A stretch of 31,631 bases of DNA from JBBKWX01 sp037969175 (GTDB taxonomy: Bacteria; Bacteroidota; Bacteroidia; AKYH767-A; JBBKVM01): assembly GCA_037969175.1 (NCBI GenBank), contig JBBKWX010000062.1, positions 1-31,631 of the forward strand, written 5' to 3'. Below the pieces are notes generated by a model. The model ran no database searches. It was given only the letters and a program-made list of their open reading frames with translations, and was not told the DNA's origin. Shown piece after piece: positions 23,896 to 31,631 of the stretch; position 1 is the first letter of the stretch, and each line of letters begins with the position of its first letter. Position numbers and translations under genes: made by a program.

Positions 23896-24834
23896 CTAAA
23901 CGTTTACAAAGGGATGATCTTGAATCAGTGATTTTATTCCCTGGTCAACCGGAGTCATCGGACGTTTTAATAATTGCATCATTTTTTCTATATCCGGTTT
24001 CCTTCTTGTCATATCTCCATCTTTCAATGGTGGCAGATGAACGATCTTAGAAGATGATCCGGTAAGTTCAATTATTTTTTGAGACAATTCCAGAATGGTA
24101 ATTTCCTGATCCGATCCGATATTTACAACATCGTTGATCACCAATTCTTGTTTGAAGGCATTGTAGCATGCATCAATATTATCGTCGATATAACAGAAAG
24201 TACGCGTCTGGCTTCCGTTTCCATAAATGGTAATATCCTTATTCTCTAAAGCAGCTTTCATGAATTTTGACATTACAAAATCAATACTTTGTTTAGGACC
24301 ATACGTATTAAAAAATCTGAATATGGTATAATCCAAACCGAACTCTTGCTTATAGGATCTCAGATATGCTTCGCCTACATTCTTTACAATTGCATAAGGA
24401 AGTCTGCTATTCAAAGGTGTAGTTTCTTCGTTTTGTGGAAACTCAACAGGCTCACCGTATACTTCAGATGAAGAAGAATAATAAACTCTTTTTACTCCCG
24501 TGTTCTTACTCAGGTTCAAAATATTTCTGATGCCAGTAATATCATTCAATACTTCAACAGGATTGGCAAGGGTTCGTTTTACTCCTACCAATGCTGCGAA
24601 ATGAAAAACGTAATCAAAAGAATATGAATAAAAAACACTCGAAATATCATTGAAGTCGTTACAATCAGCTTTGATGAATTTATAATTCGGTGTTGATTTA
24701 GGTGGAAGTTTACTTAGTTCTCCTGTGAACAAACTGTCAACTATCACTACATAATTTTCCGGATCAGAAAGTAATTTTTCCGCCATGCAACTACCAATGA
24801 ATCCAGCCCCTCCGGTAACAAGTATTTTTTTCAT
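23896..24834 (-). CDS. NAD-dependent nucleotide-sugar epimerase/decarboxylase-type SDR
   Basis: The extended SDR enzyme of 312 residues has TGGAGFIG at 7-14 for NAD binding, the SSSSEVYGEP substrate segment and the catalytic YAIVK (Tyr147, Lys151). The GSQTRTFCYIDD and RRKPDI segments resemble UDP-glucuronate decarboxylase (UXS)-like proteins. It is neither a typical RmlB nor a GalE by eye, so the exact sugar is uncertain. It sits 4 nt after rmlA and 1 nt before the prenyl synthase. It probably converts a nucleotide sugar for envelope glycan synthesis. The name is at family level only. Confidence 0.8.
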   Translation of the reverse strand: MKKILVTGGAGFIGSCMAEKLLSDPENYVVIVDSLFTGELSKLPPKSTPNYKFIKADCNDFNDISSVFYSYSFDYVFHFAALVGVKRTLANPVEVLNDITGIRNILNLSKNTGVKRVYYSSSSEVYGEPVEFPQNEETTPLNSRLPYAIVKNVGEAYLRSYKQEFGLDYTIFRFFNTYGPKQSIDFVMSKFMKAALENKDITIYGNGSQTRTFCYIDDNIDACYNAFKQELVINDVVNIGSDQEITILELSQKIIELTGSSSKIVHLPPLKDGDMTRRKPDIEKMMQLLKRPMTPVDQGIKSLIQDHPFVNV

Positions 24835-24838
24835 GATT

Positions 24839-25702
24839 CTATTTCGTCAAAAGATTTAACAAATATTGACCATAACCGCTTTTCAATAAAGGCTCTGCTA
24901 TCGCTTTCAATTGAGCATGATCAATAAATCCCATTCTATATGCGATCTCTTCAATACATCCTATTTTCAGACCTTGCCTGTCTTCAATAACCTGAACAAA
25001 TTGACTCGCCTGCATCAACGAGGCAAACGTACCGGTATCAAGCCATGCAGTACCTTTATCCAGGATCCCAACTTTCAATTTCCCTGATTCAAGATATACT
25101 TTATTTACATCTGTGATCTCGTATTCGCCCCTAGCACTTGGTTCCAATTCATGTGCAATTCTTACAACATCATTGTCATAAAAATACAAACCCGGCACAG
25201 CATAATTTGATTTTGGTTTCAGCGGTTTTTCTTCAATACTGATCGCTTTCTTTTGGGAGTCAAATTCTACAACTCCATATCGTTCGGGATCACTAACATG
25301 ATACGCAAAAACTACTCCTCCACTTGGATCCTGATTCTCCCGAAGTAATAATTCCAAACCTGTTCCGTAAAAAATATTATCTCCAAGTATCAATGCAACT
25401 TTATCATCTCCGATAAAATCTTTACCGATCACAAACGCTTGTGCGAGTCCATTCGGAATTTCTTGAACAGCATAGGAAAATTTACAACCTAAAGGAGTTC
25501 CATCACCCAATAATGTTTTAAAATGAGGAAGATCATGAGGTGTGGAAATGATCAATATTTCTTTTATTCCTGCCATCATCAAAGTGGATAGCGGATAATA
25601 GATCATGGGCTTATCATAAACAGGCATCAGCTGTTTACTCATTGCCATTGTGATCGGATACAAACGGGTTCCTGAACCCCCGGCCAAAATTATTCCCTTC
25701 AT
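24839..25702 (-). CDS. rmlA: Glucose-1-phosphate thymidylyltransferase
   Basis: The 287-residue enzyme joins dTTP and glucose-1-phosphate to give dTDP-glucose, the first step toward dTDP-rhamnose and other dTDP-sugars. The nucleotidyltransferase signature GGSGTRLYPIT starts at residue 8. MSKQLMPVYDKPMIYYPLS follows it. LILGDNIFYG (metal-binding Asp108), EEKP and WLDTGT complete the pattern. Length and sequence match RmlA/RfbA closely. No rmlB, rmlC or rmlD is in the window, so the later steps must be elsewhere or the adjacent SDR uses another substrate. It lies 5 nt after the RND exporter gene. Confidence 0.93.
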   Translation of the reverse strand: MKGIILAGGSGTRLYPITMAMSKQLMPVYDKPMIYYPLSTLMMAGIKEILIISTPHDLPHFKTLLGDGTPLGCKFSYAVQEIPNGLAQAFVIGKDFIGDDKVALILGDNIFYGTGLELLLRENQDPSGGVVFAYHVSDPERYGVVEFDSQKKAISIEEKPLKPKSNYAVPGLYFYDNDVVRIAHELEPSARGEYEITDVNKVYLESGKLKVGILDKGTAWLDTGTFASLMQASQFVQVIEDRQGLKIGCIEEIAYRMGFIDHAQLKAIAEPLLKSGYGQYLLNLLTK

Positions 25703-25707
25703 ATGCC

Positions 25708-28089
25708 CTAATCTTTTCTGATTGTCAGATCATCTAACTCTACATCTTCATCTTCATCATAGATCTGGATCAATGGTTCCTTCATAGCTCTTGCATTGAT
25801 CGATTTTTCAAGTGATAATAATAAGCTTGGCAACAATAATAGATTTGCAAATAAAGCAATTATCAAAGTTACAGAAACTAATGTTCCCAGTGCAACTGTA
25901 CCTCCAAAATGTGAAGCTGTAAAGATGAAGAACCCAAAAAATAAAACGATAGAAGTATAGATCATACTTACTCCGGTTTCATTTAATGCAACAGTTACTG
26001 TCTTGCTGATGTTCCATTTTTGATTCCTTAATTCTTGCCTGTATTTAGCTAAAAAGTGAATCGTATTATCTACACTAATACCAAATGCAATACTAAAGAT
26101 CAATATGGTAGAAGGCTTCAATGCGATTCCAAAATATCCCATCAATGCTGCAGTAAATAACAACGGAATTAAGTTAGGTATCAATGAGATCAATACCATT
26201 CTAAAATTCATAAACATAAGCGCCATCAGAAAACTGATAATGATTATTGCAAGTAGGACTGAACGGATCAAAGACTCAACTAAATATCCGGTACCCTTTA
26301 GGAAAATGATACTTGTCCCGGTTATTTTTACATTATATTTTTCAGGATTAAAGATAGAATCTATCCGGGGTCTCAATTCATTTTTCAGAACTTCCATTCT
26401 GGCAGAACCAACGTCAGCCATTTGAACACTCACACGCGTAAACTGACGTGTACTATCCATGAATGATTTGAGAAAATTCTGTTGCCCTTGTGCTTTTGTG
26501 GCATAAGTCAGAATGAAGTTTTTCTCTTGTTCATTGGGTAAACGATAACGTTCCGGATTCCCATTGTAAAACGCTTGAGTGGAAAATTTCACAACTTCAA
26601 CCAGAGAAACAGCTTTCGAAAATTCAGGATATTCAGAGATCATTTCCTGCATCTGGTTCATCCTATTCAAAGTCGTCAAAGAAAGAACTCCACCTTTACG
26701 TTTTGTGTCAATTGATATTTCAAAAGGCATCACACCTTTGAAATTCTTTTCGAAGAATTTCAAGTCAACCAATACTGGATCATTCTGTGGTAGATCATCC
26801 ACGATGAATCCTGTTGTTTTGATCTTAATCACTCCAATACCTGCAATGATGACAGCGATGAATGTGCCTAAATAAATTCGTCTCCTGTATAGATGTACCC
26901 AACGATCCAGTGTTGCAACAACACTGAGTATCCTTTGGTTATCCAGATGTTTAGTATGCTTCGCTTTCGGGACCGCTAAAAATGAAAAGATAACAGGTAT
27001 AAGTATTAAGCTTAATAAAAACAAAGTCATGATACTGATTGAAGTTACAATACCAAATTCTTTCAGGATTGCACTCTTGGTAATCGTGAAGGTTACAAAA
27101 CCGACAGCAGTCGTTGCATTGGTCATCAATGCTGCCTTTCCGATCTTCTGAATTGTTCTTGCTAAAGCTTTTATTTGGTTGGCGTGTATCCTATATTCCC
27201 TATGGTATTTATTAAGAAGGAAAATACAGTTAGGGACACCGATAACGATCATTAATGGTGGGATCAAACCGGTCAATAAAGTAATTTTGTATCCCAAGAT
27301 TCCCATTAATCCAACTGACCAGGTAACGCCGATTCCAACGACCAACATGGAAAAGAGAGTAGCAATAATAGATCGGAAAAAGAGAAACAGGATAATTGCA
27401 GTTACCAATGCTGCAAGAGCCATGAACATTTTGAGTTCCTCAGCTATCTTGGTTGAAATGATCGTACGGATATAAGGCAAGCCGCTATAATGCATTTCAA
27501 TATTGTATTTCTTACCAAATACATTTGCCCTTCTATTGATCTCATTTACCAAACCCACTCTGGCTTTGGTATTCAGCATTTTCTTTTCGAGCGTGATAGC
27601 CATCAACATTACCCCTGACTCTCTATTGATCAATAGATTTTCATAAAAGGGTAGGTTAAAAAACAACTCTTTTAAACTATCAAGTTCTGCCTGGGTTCCA
27701 ATTTTCTTCTCGAATAAAGGTTTGAAATCGAATTTCCTGACACTGTCATTCTTACTCAGATTATAAGCTCTGGCAATCGATACTACTTCCTGCACTCCTT
27801 CAATCCCACGTAACTCATGCGATAAAGCTGAATACGCATTGAACTTTTCGAGCTGAAAAAAATCCTTGTCCTCAATACCAATGACAAGCACGCTGCCATC
27901 CTCCCCAAACATCTGTTTAAACTGAGTATAATCCAGATAATCAGGGTCGTTTTGAGGCAGTATTTGTGCAAATTCGTAGGAAAGCTTGACTTTAGATGCC
28001 TGATAGCCGAAAAAAAGCGTCAGTAATCCTATGCTGATCAACAGCGCAAGACGGTTACGAAGAATAATTCTGGAAACTAATTCCCACAT
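25708..28089 (-). CDS. RND/MMPL-family exporter with sterol-sensing-like domains
   Basis: The 793-residue inner-membrane protein has two repeated halves. Each half has one N-terminal helix, a large periplasmic loop (about 32-215 and 415-610) and a five-helix SSD/MMPL bundle. The second half shows FGISVDNTIHFLAKYR (about 669-683), the conserved charged TM4 motif of proton-driven RND proteins; the first half has the diverged VIGVPNCIFLLNKYHRE. Relatives move hydrophobic lipids (HpnN hopanoids, MmpL glycolipids, patched/NPC1-like proteins). The C-terminal tail is acidic (YDEDEDVELDD). It is the first gene of a compact operon with rmlA, an SDR and a prenyl synthase, suggesting an isoprenoid or glycolipid cargo, which is inference. 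Confidence 0.85.
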   Translation of the reverse strand: MWELVSRIILRNRLALLISIGLLTLFFGYQASKVKLSYEFAQILPQNDPDYLDYTQFKQMFGEDGSVLVIGIEDKDFFQLEKFNAYSALSHELRGIEGVQEVVSIARAYNLSKNDSVRKFDFKPLFEKKIGTQAELDSLKELFFNLPFYENLLINRESGVMLMAITLEKKMLNTKARVGLVNEINRRANVFGKKYNIEMHYSGLPYIRTIISTKIAEELKMFMALAALVTAIILFLFFRSIIATLFSMLVVGIGVTWSVGLMGILGYKITLLTGLIPPLMIVIGVPNCIFLLNKYHREYRIHANQIKALARTIQKIGKAALMTNATTAVGFVTFTITKSAILKEFGIVTSISIMTLFLLSLILIPVIFSFLAVPKAKHTKHLDNQRILSVVATLDRWVHLYRRRIYLGTFIAVIIAGIGVIKIKTTGFIVDDLPQNDPVLVDLKFFEKNFKGVMPFEISIDTKRKGGVLSLTTLNRMNQMQEMISEYPEFSKAVSLVEVVKFSTQAFYNGNPERYRLPNEQEKNFILTYATKAQGQQNFLKSFMDSTRQFTRVSVQMADVGSARMEVLKNELRPRIDSIFNPEKYNVKITGTSIIFLKGTGYLVESLIRSVLLAIIIISFLMALMFMNFRMVLISLIPNLIPLLFTAALMGYFGIALKPSTILIFSIAFGISVDNTIHFLAKYRQELRNQKWNISKTVTVALNETGVSMIYTSIVLFFGFFIFTASHFGGTVALGTLVSVTLIIALFANLLLLPSLLLSLEKSINARAMKEPLIQIYDEDEDVELDDLTIRKD

Positions 28090-28130
28090 GTGTTTGATTA
28101 AGGGAGGGTAAAATTAACAAAAAATGCTTG

Positions 28131-28149
28131 CCCCTTAAGTTTTTAGGGG
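28131..28149. repeat. Short inverted repeat in the exporter leader
   Basis: CCCCT (28131-28135) and AGGGG (28145-28149) can pair, with two more A-T pairs inside and a small loop. In the minus-strand transcript it lies about 40 nt before the exporter start codon, followed by a T-rich stretch. It may be a weak secondary terminator or a leader hairpin. Confidence 0.3.
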
Positions 28150-28176
28150 AAATCTAAATCTAATAAATGAAAATAG

Positions 28177-28206
28177 CATAAAAAAGGCCGGTATGAACCG
28201 GCCTTT
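28177..28206 (-). terminator. Strong rho-independent terminator of the repeat-protein gene
   Basis: AAAGGCCGGT (28183-28192) pairs perfectly with ACCGGCCTTT (28197-28206) around a 4-nt loop. On the minus strand the stem is followed by a T run. It sits 2 nt after the stop codon of the long repeat protein and isolates the exporter operon from it. Confidence 0.9.
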
Positions 28207-28208
28207 GC

Positions 28209-31200
28209 TTATCGAATGTCCTTTATGACTCTAACATAGCCTTTATAAACTTCTTTTTGAGTTTTTAAAATATAGAAATACGTATCATCATTCACTCCAT
28301 CACCCCAATCGTTCTGGTAATTGGATGATTCATAAACTACCATTCCCCAACGATTAAAAATTGTCAGCGTTGAATTTTCTTCCAGACCATGGATCACGAA
28401 ATAATCGTTTTGCCCGGGACTGGATGGTAATGGGGTAATCACGTTTGGAATAAAGAACTCATTAAACTTGATCTCAAGCGTATCAGCTGCAATATTACAA
28501 GCTCCTGTAGCCGTTATGATCAATGTTACTCCACCGTTTGTGAAGTCCAGAGCACTTGGCTGATACACGGCATTTGGTGTATTTGCATTCGGATTGAATA
28601 CTCCTGTTCCGTTTGATGTCCAGATTATTCCCGGAGACGTAACTGCAGGATTCAAATTCACAGCACTGCCCGTCGGCAGGTTCTGATCCGGTCCGGCATT
28701 GATAGTCGCAAAATCACCGATCGTAATCAGGATAGTGTCTCTAACAACTCTGCAACCTCCCGTAGTGGTCAAAATTAATTGAACACTTCCATTAGTGATA
28801 TCCAGTGTTCCCGGCTGATAGATCGCATTAACAGTTGTATTGTTTGGAGTGAATACACCGTTACCCGAACTACTCCAGATTACTCCGGTAGCATTGGCTG
28901 AATTTCCATTCAACAATACAGGAACACCTCCGCAAATGATAGCATCAGCACCGGCATTAACCGCTGGTGCAGGTATAACAGTCACCAACACAGAATCACG
29001 GTTGGTACATCCAAAACTGTTTTGCCCTATCACCACATAATATGTGCTCGTTGATGGTGCCACCATTACGATGTTTCCAACAAGAGCTCCCGGATTCCAG
29101 ATATAGCTATCTGCTCCATTCGCTGTAAGCGTAGTGGAGTCTCCTGCACATAAGCTTGTAGGATTGGCAAGTACACTTACAGCAGGTCTTGGATTGATGA
29201 TGATAGTCGCCGAATCCACCGCGTTACTACAAGGTGCATTATCTACAGTCAGTGTGAAGGTTATTGCTCCCAGATCCGTACCCGGCAGGTAAGTCGTTGT
29301 TGCTGTATTCGCATTCAGGAAAGTTCCTGTACCCGAACTGGTCCATTGATAATTTCCTGCACTCGTATTCGCAACCAACTGTATCGAATCTCCAAAGCAA
29401 ACGGATGCCGGGAAATTTTGAATTACCGCAACCGGAATACCCAGAATATTCACATTGTAAGTTGTAAGCGCTGAGAAACAACTATCAGGATTCATAGCAC
29501 CCACAGTGATCAAGCCACTACCTGCTGCTCCCCAGTTCACAACAAGGCTATCCGCATTTTGAGATCCCACAATTACACCACCTGTTACATTCCAGGTATA
29601 TACCAGACCTGCAACATTATTCAGGGTATAAACAACGCCTGCGCTTTGCTCACAAACTGCTGCCGGACCACTTATTACCGGTGCTTGTGGTATTGGAGAA
29701 ATATTAATATTGATGATCACAGCACCCCCCGGACAACCTGCGGAACTTACTTCTGTTACTGTTACAGTACCCGGTCCTGCAGTTCCCCACGTCACACTGA
29801 TACTGCTAGTACCCTGACCAGCATCTATATTTCCTCCTGTTAATGACCAGTTAAATGTACTGCCTGCTACTCCATTCGTGTTATAAACAATAGCTGTTGC
29901 TCCTTCACAAACGGTCAGAGGACCGGTTGGAGCAACTGTTTGTGGTATTGGATTAATAATAACAAACACCGTCTGACCAAGACCATTACAACCATCAATA
30001 CTGGTTTCTATGACTGTTATTGTACCGTTTCCGGCTGCACCCCAATTTACTGTGATTGCAGATGTCCCGGCTCCTGAAACTATTGTTCCCCCGTTTACTG
30101 TCCAGGTATAAGTTGATCCAGGATTGCCCGTAACTGAATAATTCATTGAGGTATCCCCATCACAAACACTCAATGAACCATTGATTATTGATGTTACAGG
30201 TATAGGGTTGACCATCACCGACAAAGTATCCGGACTACTGCTGCAATTAAATGAATTTGTAGCTGTTGCTATCACATATCCCAGTCCGGGAGTAAGCCAG
30301 TCAATGTAAAGACTATCCGTGCCCTGTCCACCGGCAATGATCCCATTTACAACATTCCAACTATAAGTCAGTCCTGCAAGGGTATTCAAAGTATACAGAA
30401 TAGAAGTACTACCGGCACATACCGGAGCCTGACCCGAAACCATAGGTTGAGCCGGTGTTGGGTTTACTGTGATACTAACACTTGCAATTGCCGATGGACA
30501 AGGTGCATTATCTACAGTCATCGTTAATGTTACAGTTCCTACATCCGCTGATCCTGTTGTATAAGATGGTGAAGCTATATTGGGATTACTGAATATTCCG
30601 TTACCCGATGTTGTCCAGGTGATCGTTCCCACCGGAGCCGTACCATTAAGCAAAACAGATTGTCCTTCACAAACAGTCAATGGGAAAACAGAAGCACTTG
30701 CAGTTGGAGTCTGACTAACAATTACAGTCAAATTAACCGGAGCACCCGGGCATCCAAAAGAATTGGTTTCTGTAAGTACGATGGTAGCATTACCCGGATT
30801 CGGGAAATCAACTACGATACTTGAAGTGCCTTGACCAGAAACTAAGGTTCCGTTTCCATTCACTTGCCAGGTATACGTGGATCCGGCTGTTGGAACCACA
30901 TCATAGATTTGCCCCAGACTGCCTTCACAAAGTAGGACGGGACCGGTAAAGTTTGGTGTAACCGGTATTGGGTCTATAGTTATATTGATGATGGATGATG
31001 CACCTTCGCATCCTCCTGCAGTCGTTTCAAAAACTTCAACCATTCCTGTTCCGGTGCCCGACCAGCTTACAGTGATCGAATCTGTTCCTTGTCCATTCAC
31101 CAAAACACCGCCGGTGACTGTCCATGTATAAGTACTGCCGGCTGTTCCTGTTAATGTATAAATGTTTCCTGTGCTTTGTGCACAAACAACCAATGTTCCT

Positions 31201-31631
31201 GTAACTACAGGTGCAGGAGGTAATGCTTCGATACTGATATTGAAAACAGCATCCTGACTTTCACATCCTGCTGCACTTGTCTCATGAACGCTGATGCTTC
31301 CCGGACCTGCTGCTCCCCAGTCTACTGTAATGCTATTACTTCCCTGGCCGCTTTGGATAATTCCTCCGTTAGCTGTCCAGGTGTAGGTTGATCCTGCAGT
31401 ATTCGGCACTGTAAATACAGTTCCGGTTCCATTCTCACAAACATTTGCAGGTCCAGAAATAACAGGAGCAGCAGGTATTGGATGAATTGTAATATTGAAT
31501 ATGCCCGGAGCGCTATTACAATTGAATGAGTTGGTCTCGATAACAGAAATACTTCCTGCTCCGGCTGATCCCCAATCCACTACGATAGCAGATGTTCCCT
31601 GACCACTGATCAAAATTCCACCATTCACAGT
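28209..31631 (-). CDS. Very long Ig/PKD-repeat surface protein with CHU_C/T9SS type B C-terminus (5' end outside window)
   Basis: At least 1139 residues are visible. The frame is open to the right edge and the first visible GTG is an internal valine of a repeat (VNGG). Eight copies (the first partial) of an about 84-residue Ig/PKD-like unit run at roughly 1-305 and 391-731. Their consensus is PIP...GP..VC......Y......GSTYTWTV.GG.I..GQGT.SI.V.WG.AG.G.I.V.ET...GC. They are interrupted or followed by four units of a second type (306-390, 732-812, 886-970, 971-1055) and one short unit (813-885, LCAGDSTTL). Paired cysteines recur per unit. The last 84 residues (FIPNVITP...IFNRWGMVVYE...YFYILK) are the gliding-motility-associated CHU_C / type B sorting domain. 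The protein is probably an adhesin displayed or released through T9SS. Confidence 0.88.
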   Translation of the reverse strand, partial: TVNGGILISGQGTSAIVVDWGSAGAGSISVIETNSFNCNSAPGIFNITIHPIPAAPVISGPANVCENGTGTVFTVPNTAGSTYTWTANGGIIQSGQGSNSITVDWGAAGPGSISVHETSAAGCESQDAVFNISIEALPPAPVVTGTLVVCAQSTGNIYTLTGTAGSTYTWTVTGGVLVNGQGTDSITVSWSGTGTGMVEVFETTAGGCEGASSIINITIDPIPVTPNFTGPVLLCEGSLGQIYDVVPTAGSTYTWQVNGNGTLVSGQGTSSIVVDFPNPGNATIVLTETNSFGCPGAPVNLTVIVSQTPTASASVFPLTVCEGQSVLLNGTAPVGTITWTTSGNGIFSNPNIASPSYTTGSADVGTVTLTMTVDNAPCPSAIASVSITVNPTPAQPMVSGQAPVCAGSTSILYTLNTLAGLTYSWNVVNGIIAGGQGTDSLYIDWLTPGLGYVIATATNSFNCSSSPDTLSVMVNPIPVTSIINGSLSVCDGDTSMNYSVTGNPGSTYTWTVNGGTIVSGAGTSAITVNWGAAGNGTITVIETSIDGCNGLGQTVFVIINPIPQTVAPTGPLTVCEGATAIVYNTNGVAGSTFNWSLTGGNIDAGQGTSSISVTWGTAGPGTVTVTEVSSAGCPGGAVIININISPIPQAPVISGPAAVCEQSAGVVYTLNNVAGLVYTWNVTGGVIVGSQNADSLVVNWGAAGSGLITVGAMNPDSCFSALTTYNVNILGIPVAVIQNFPASVCFGDSIQLVANTSAGNYQWTSSGTGTFLNANTATTTYLPGTDLGAITFTLTVDNAPCSNAVDSATIIINPRPAVSVLANPTSLCAGDSTTLTANGADSYIWNPGALVGNIVMVAPSTSTYYVVIGQNSFGCTNRDSVLVTVIPAPAVNAGADAIICGGVPVLLNGNSANATGVIWSSSGNGVFTPNNTTVNAIYQPGTLDITNGSVQLILTTTGGCRVVRDTILITIGDFATINAGPDQNLPTGSAVNLNPAVTSPGIIWTSNGTGVFNPNANTPNAVYQPSALDFTNGGVTLIITATGACNIAADTLEIKFNEFFIPNVITPLPSSPGQNDYFVIHGLEENSTLTIFNRWGMVVYESSNYQNDWGDGVNDDTYFYILKTQKEVYKGYVRVIKDIR
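29436..31631 (-). repeat. Tandem array of diverged ~252-bp Ig/PKD-unit repeats
   Basis: The DNA encodes eight visible type-A units in two blocks (31631 to about 30714 and about 30458 to 29436), split by a different unit. Copies are diverged at DNA level but keep conserved cores such as CCAGGTATA followed by GTTGATCC around the TYTW segment. A further repeat is a 23-nt identical stretch found at 29229-29251 and 30498-30520 in the two TVDNAPC-containing units. Confidence 0.75.

Noticed and set aside
31626..31628. GTG as the start codon of the long repeat protein
   Set aside because: It encodes the valine of an internal VNGG repeat motif, and the frame is open to the window edge, so the true start is outside.
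28209..31631. Regularly spaced repeats considered as a CRISPR array
   Set aside because: The repeats are about 252 bp, diverged and in frame within one coding sequence; there are no short identical repeats with unique spacers.

Overview
The window is chromosomal DNA from a member of the Bacteroidota, probably a free-living or environmental lineage. The evidence is in the sequence. Three proteins are exported through a type IX secretion system (T9SS): two carry type A sorting domains and one carries a CHU_C/type B gliding-motility C-terminus. There is a TonB-dependent receptor with an N-terminal carboxypeptidase-regulatory-like domain. Several intergenic regions carry the Bacteroidota promoter pattern (TTG or TTTG, about 20 nt, then TAnnTTTG) and few carry Shine-Dalgarno sequences. 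The DNA is AT-rich. No tRNA, rRNA, CRISPR array or insertion sequence was seen.

Layout. Positions 1-651 hold no protein gene. They contain a 9-nt-periodic GTG element and, near 464-650, a promoter, stem-loop and terminator that together look like a small RNA gene. Positions 652-3229 (minus) hold nadB followed by an overlapping LuxE-like acyl-activating protein. Positions 3300-6518 (plus) hold a LapA-type membrane protein, an Nfu iron-sulfur scaffold, a DUF899 thioredoxin-like protein and a GT39-like membrane protein. Positions 6464-11090 (minus) hold sucA-sucB (E1 and E2 of 2-oxoglutarate dehydrogenase) and an RNA 2',3'-cyclic phosphodiesterase. Positions 11281-15687 (plus) hold a TonB-dependent receptor and a secreted alpha/beta-hydrolase-fold protein closed by a strong terminator.

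The most interesting block is 15845-21270 (plus). It holds a secreted CotH-type kinase with a lamin-tail domain and T9SS sorting signal, a lipoprotein, a YD/MORN-like exported repeat protein, a VTC-domain (polyphosphate polymerase-like) protein, a DUF4956 four-helix membrane protein and a DUF2490 outer-membrane beta-barrel. The last four genes overlap or nearly touch. The set could form an envelope system that makes and exports a phosphate polymer, or modifies surface proteins. That function is inference.

Positions 21273-21937 (minus) hold a 2Fe-2S thioredoxin-like ferredoxin and a small unknown protein. Positions 21983-22906 (plus) hold a TIGR01777 SDR protein. Positions 22917-28089 (minus) form a tightly packed operon: RND/MMPL exporter, RmlA, NAD-dependent sugar epimerase/decarboxylase and polyprenyl diphosphate synthase. 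This suggests coupled supply of nucleotide sugar and prenyl lipid carrier together with lipid export. Positions 28209-31631 (minus) hold the 3' part of a very long Ig/PKD-repeat surface protein that runs off the right edge.
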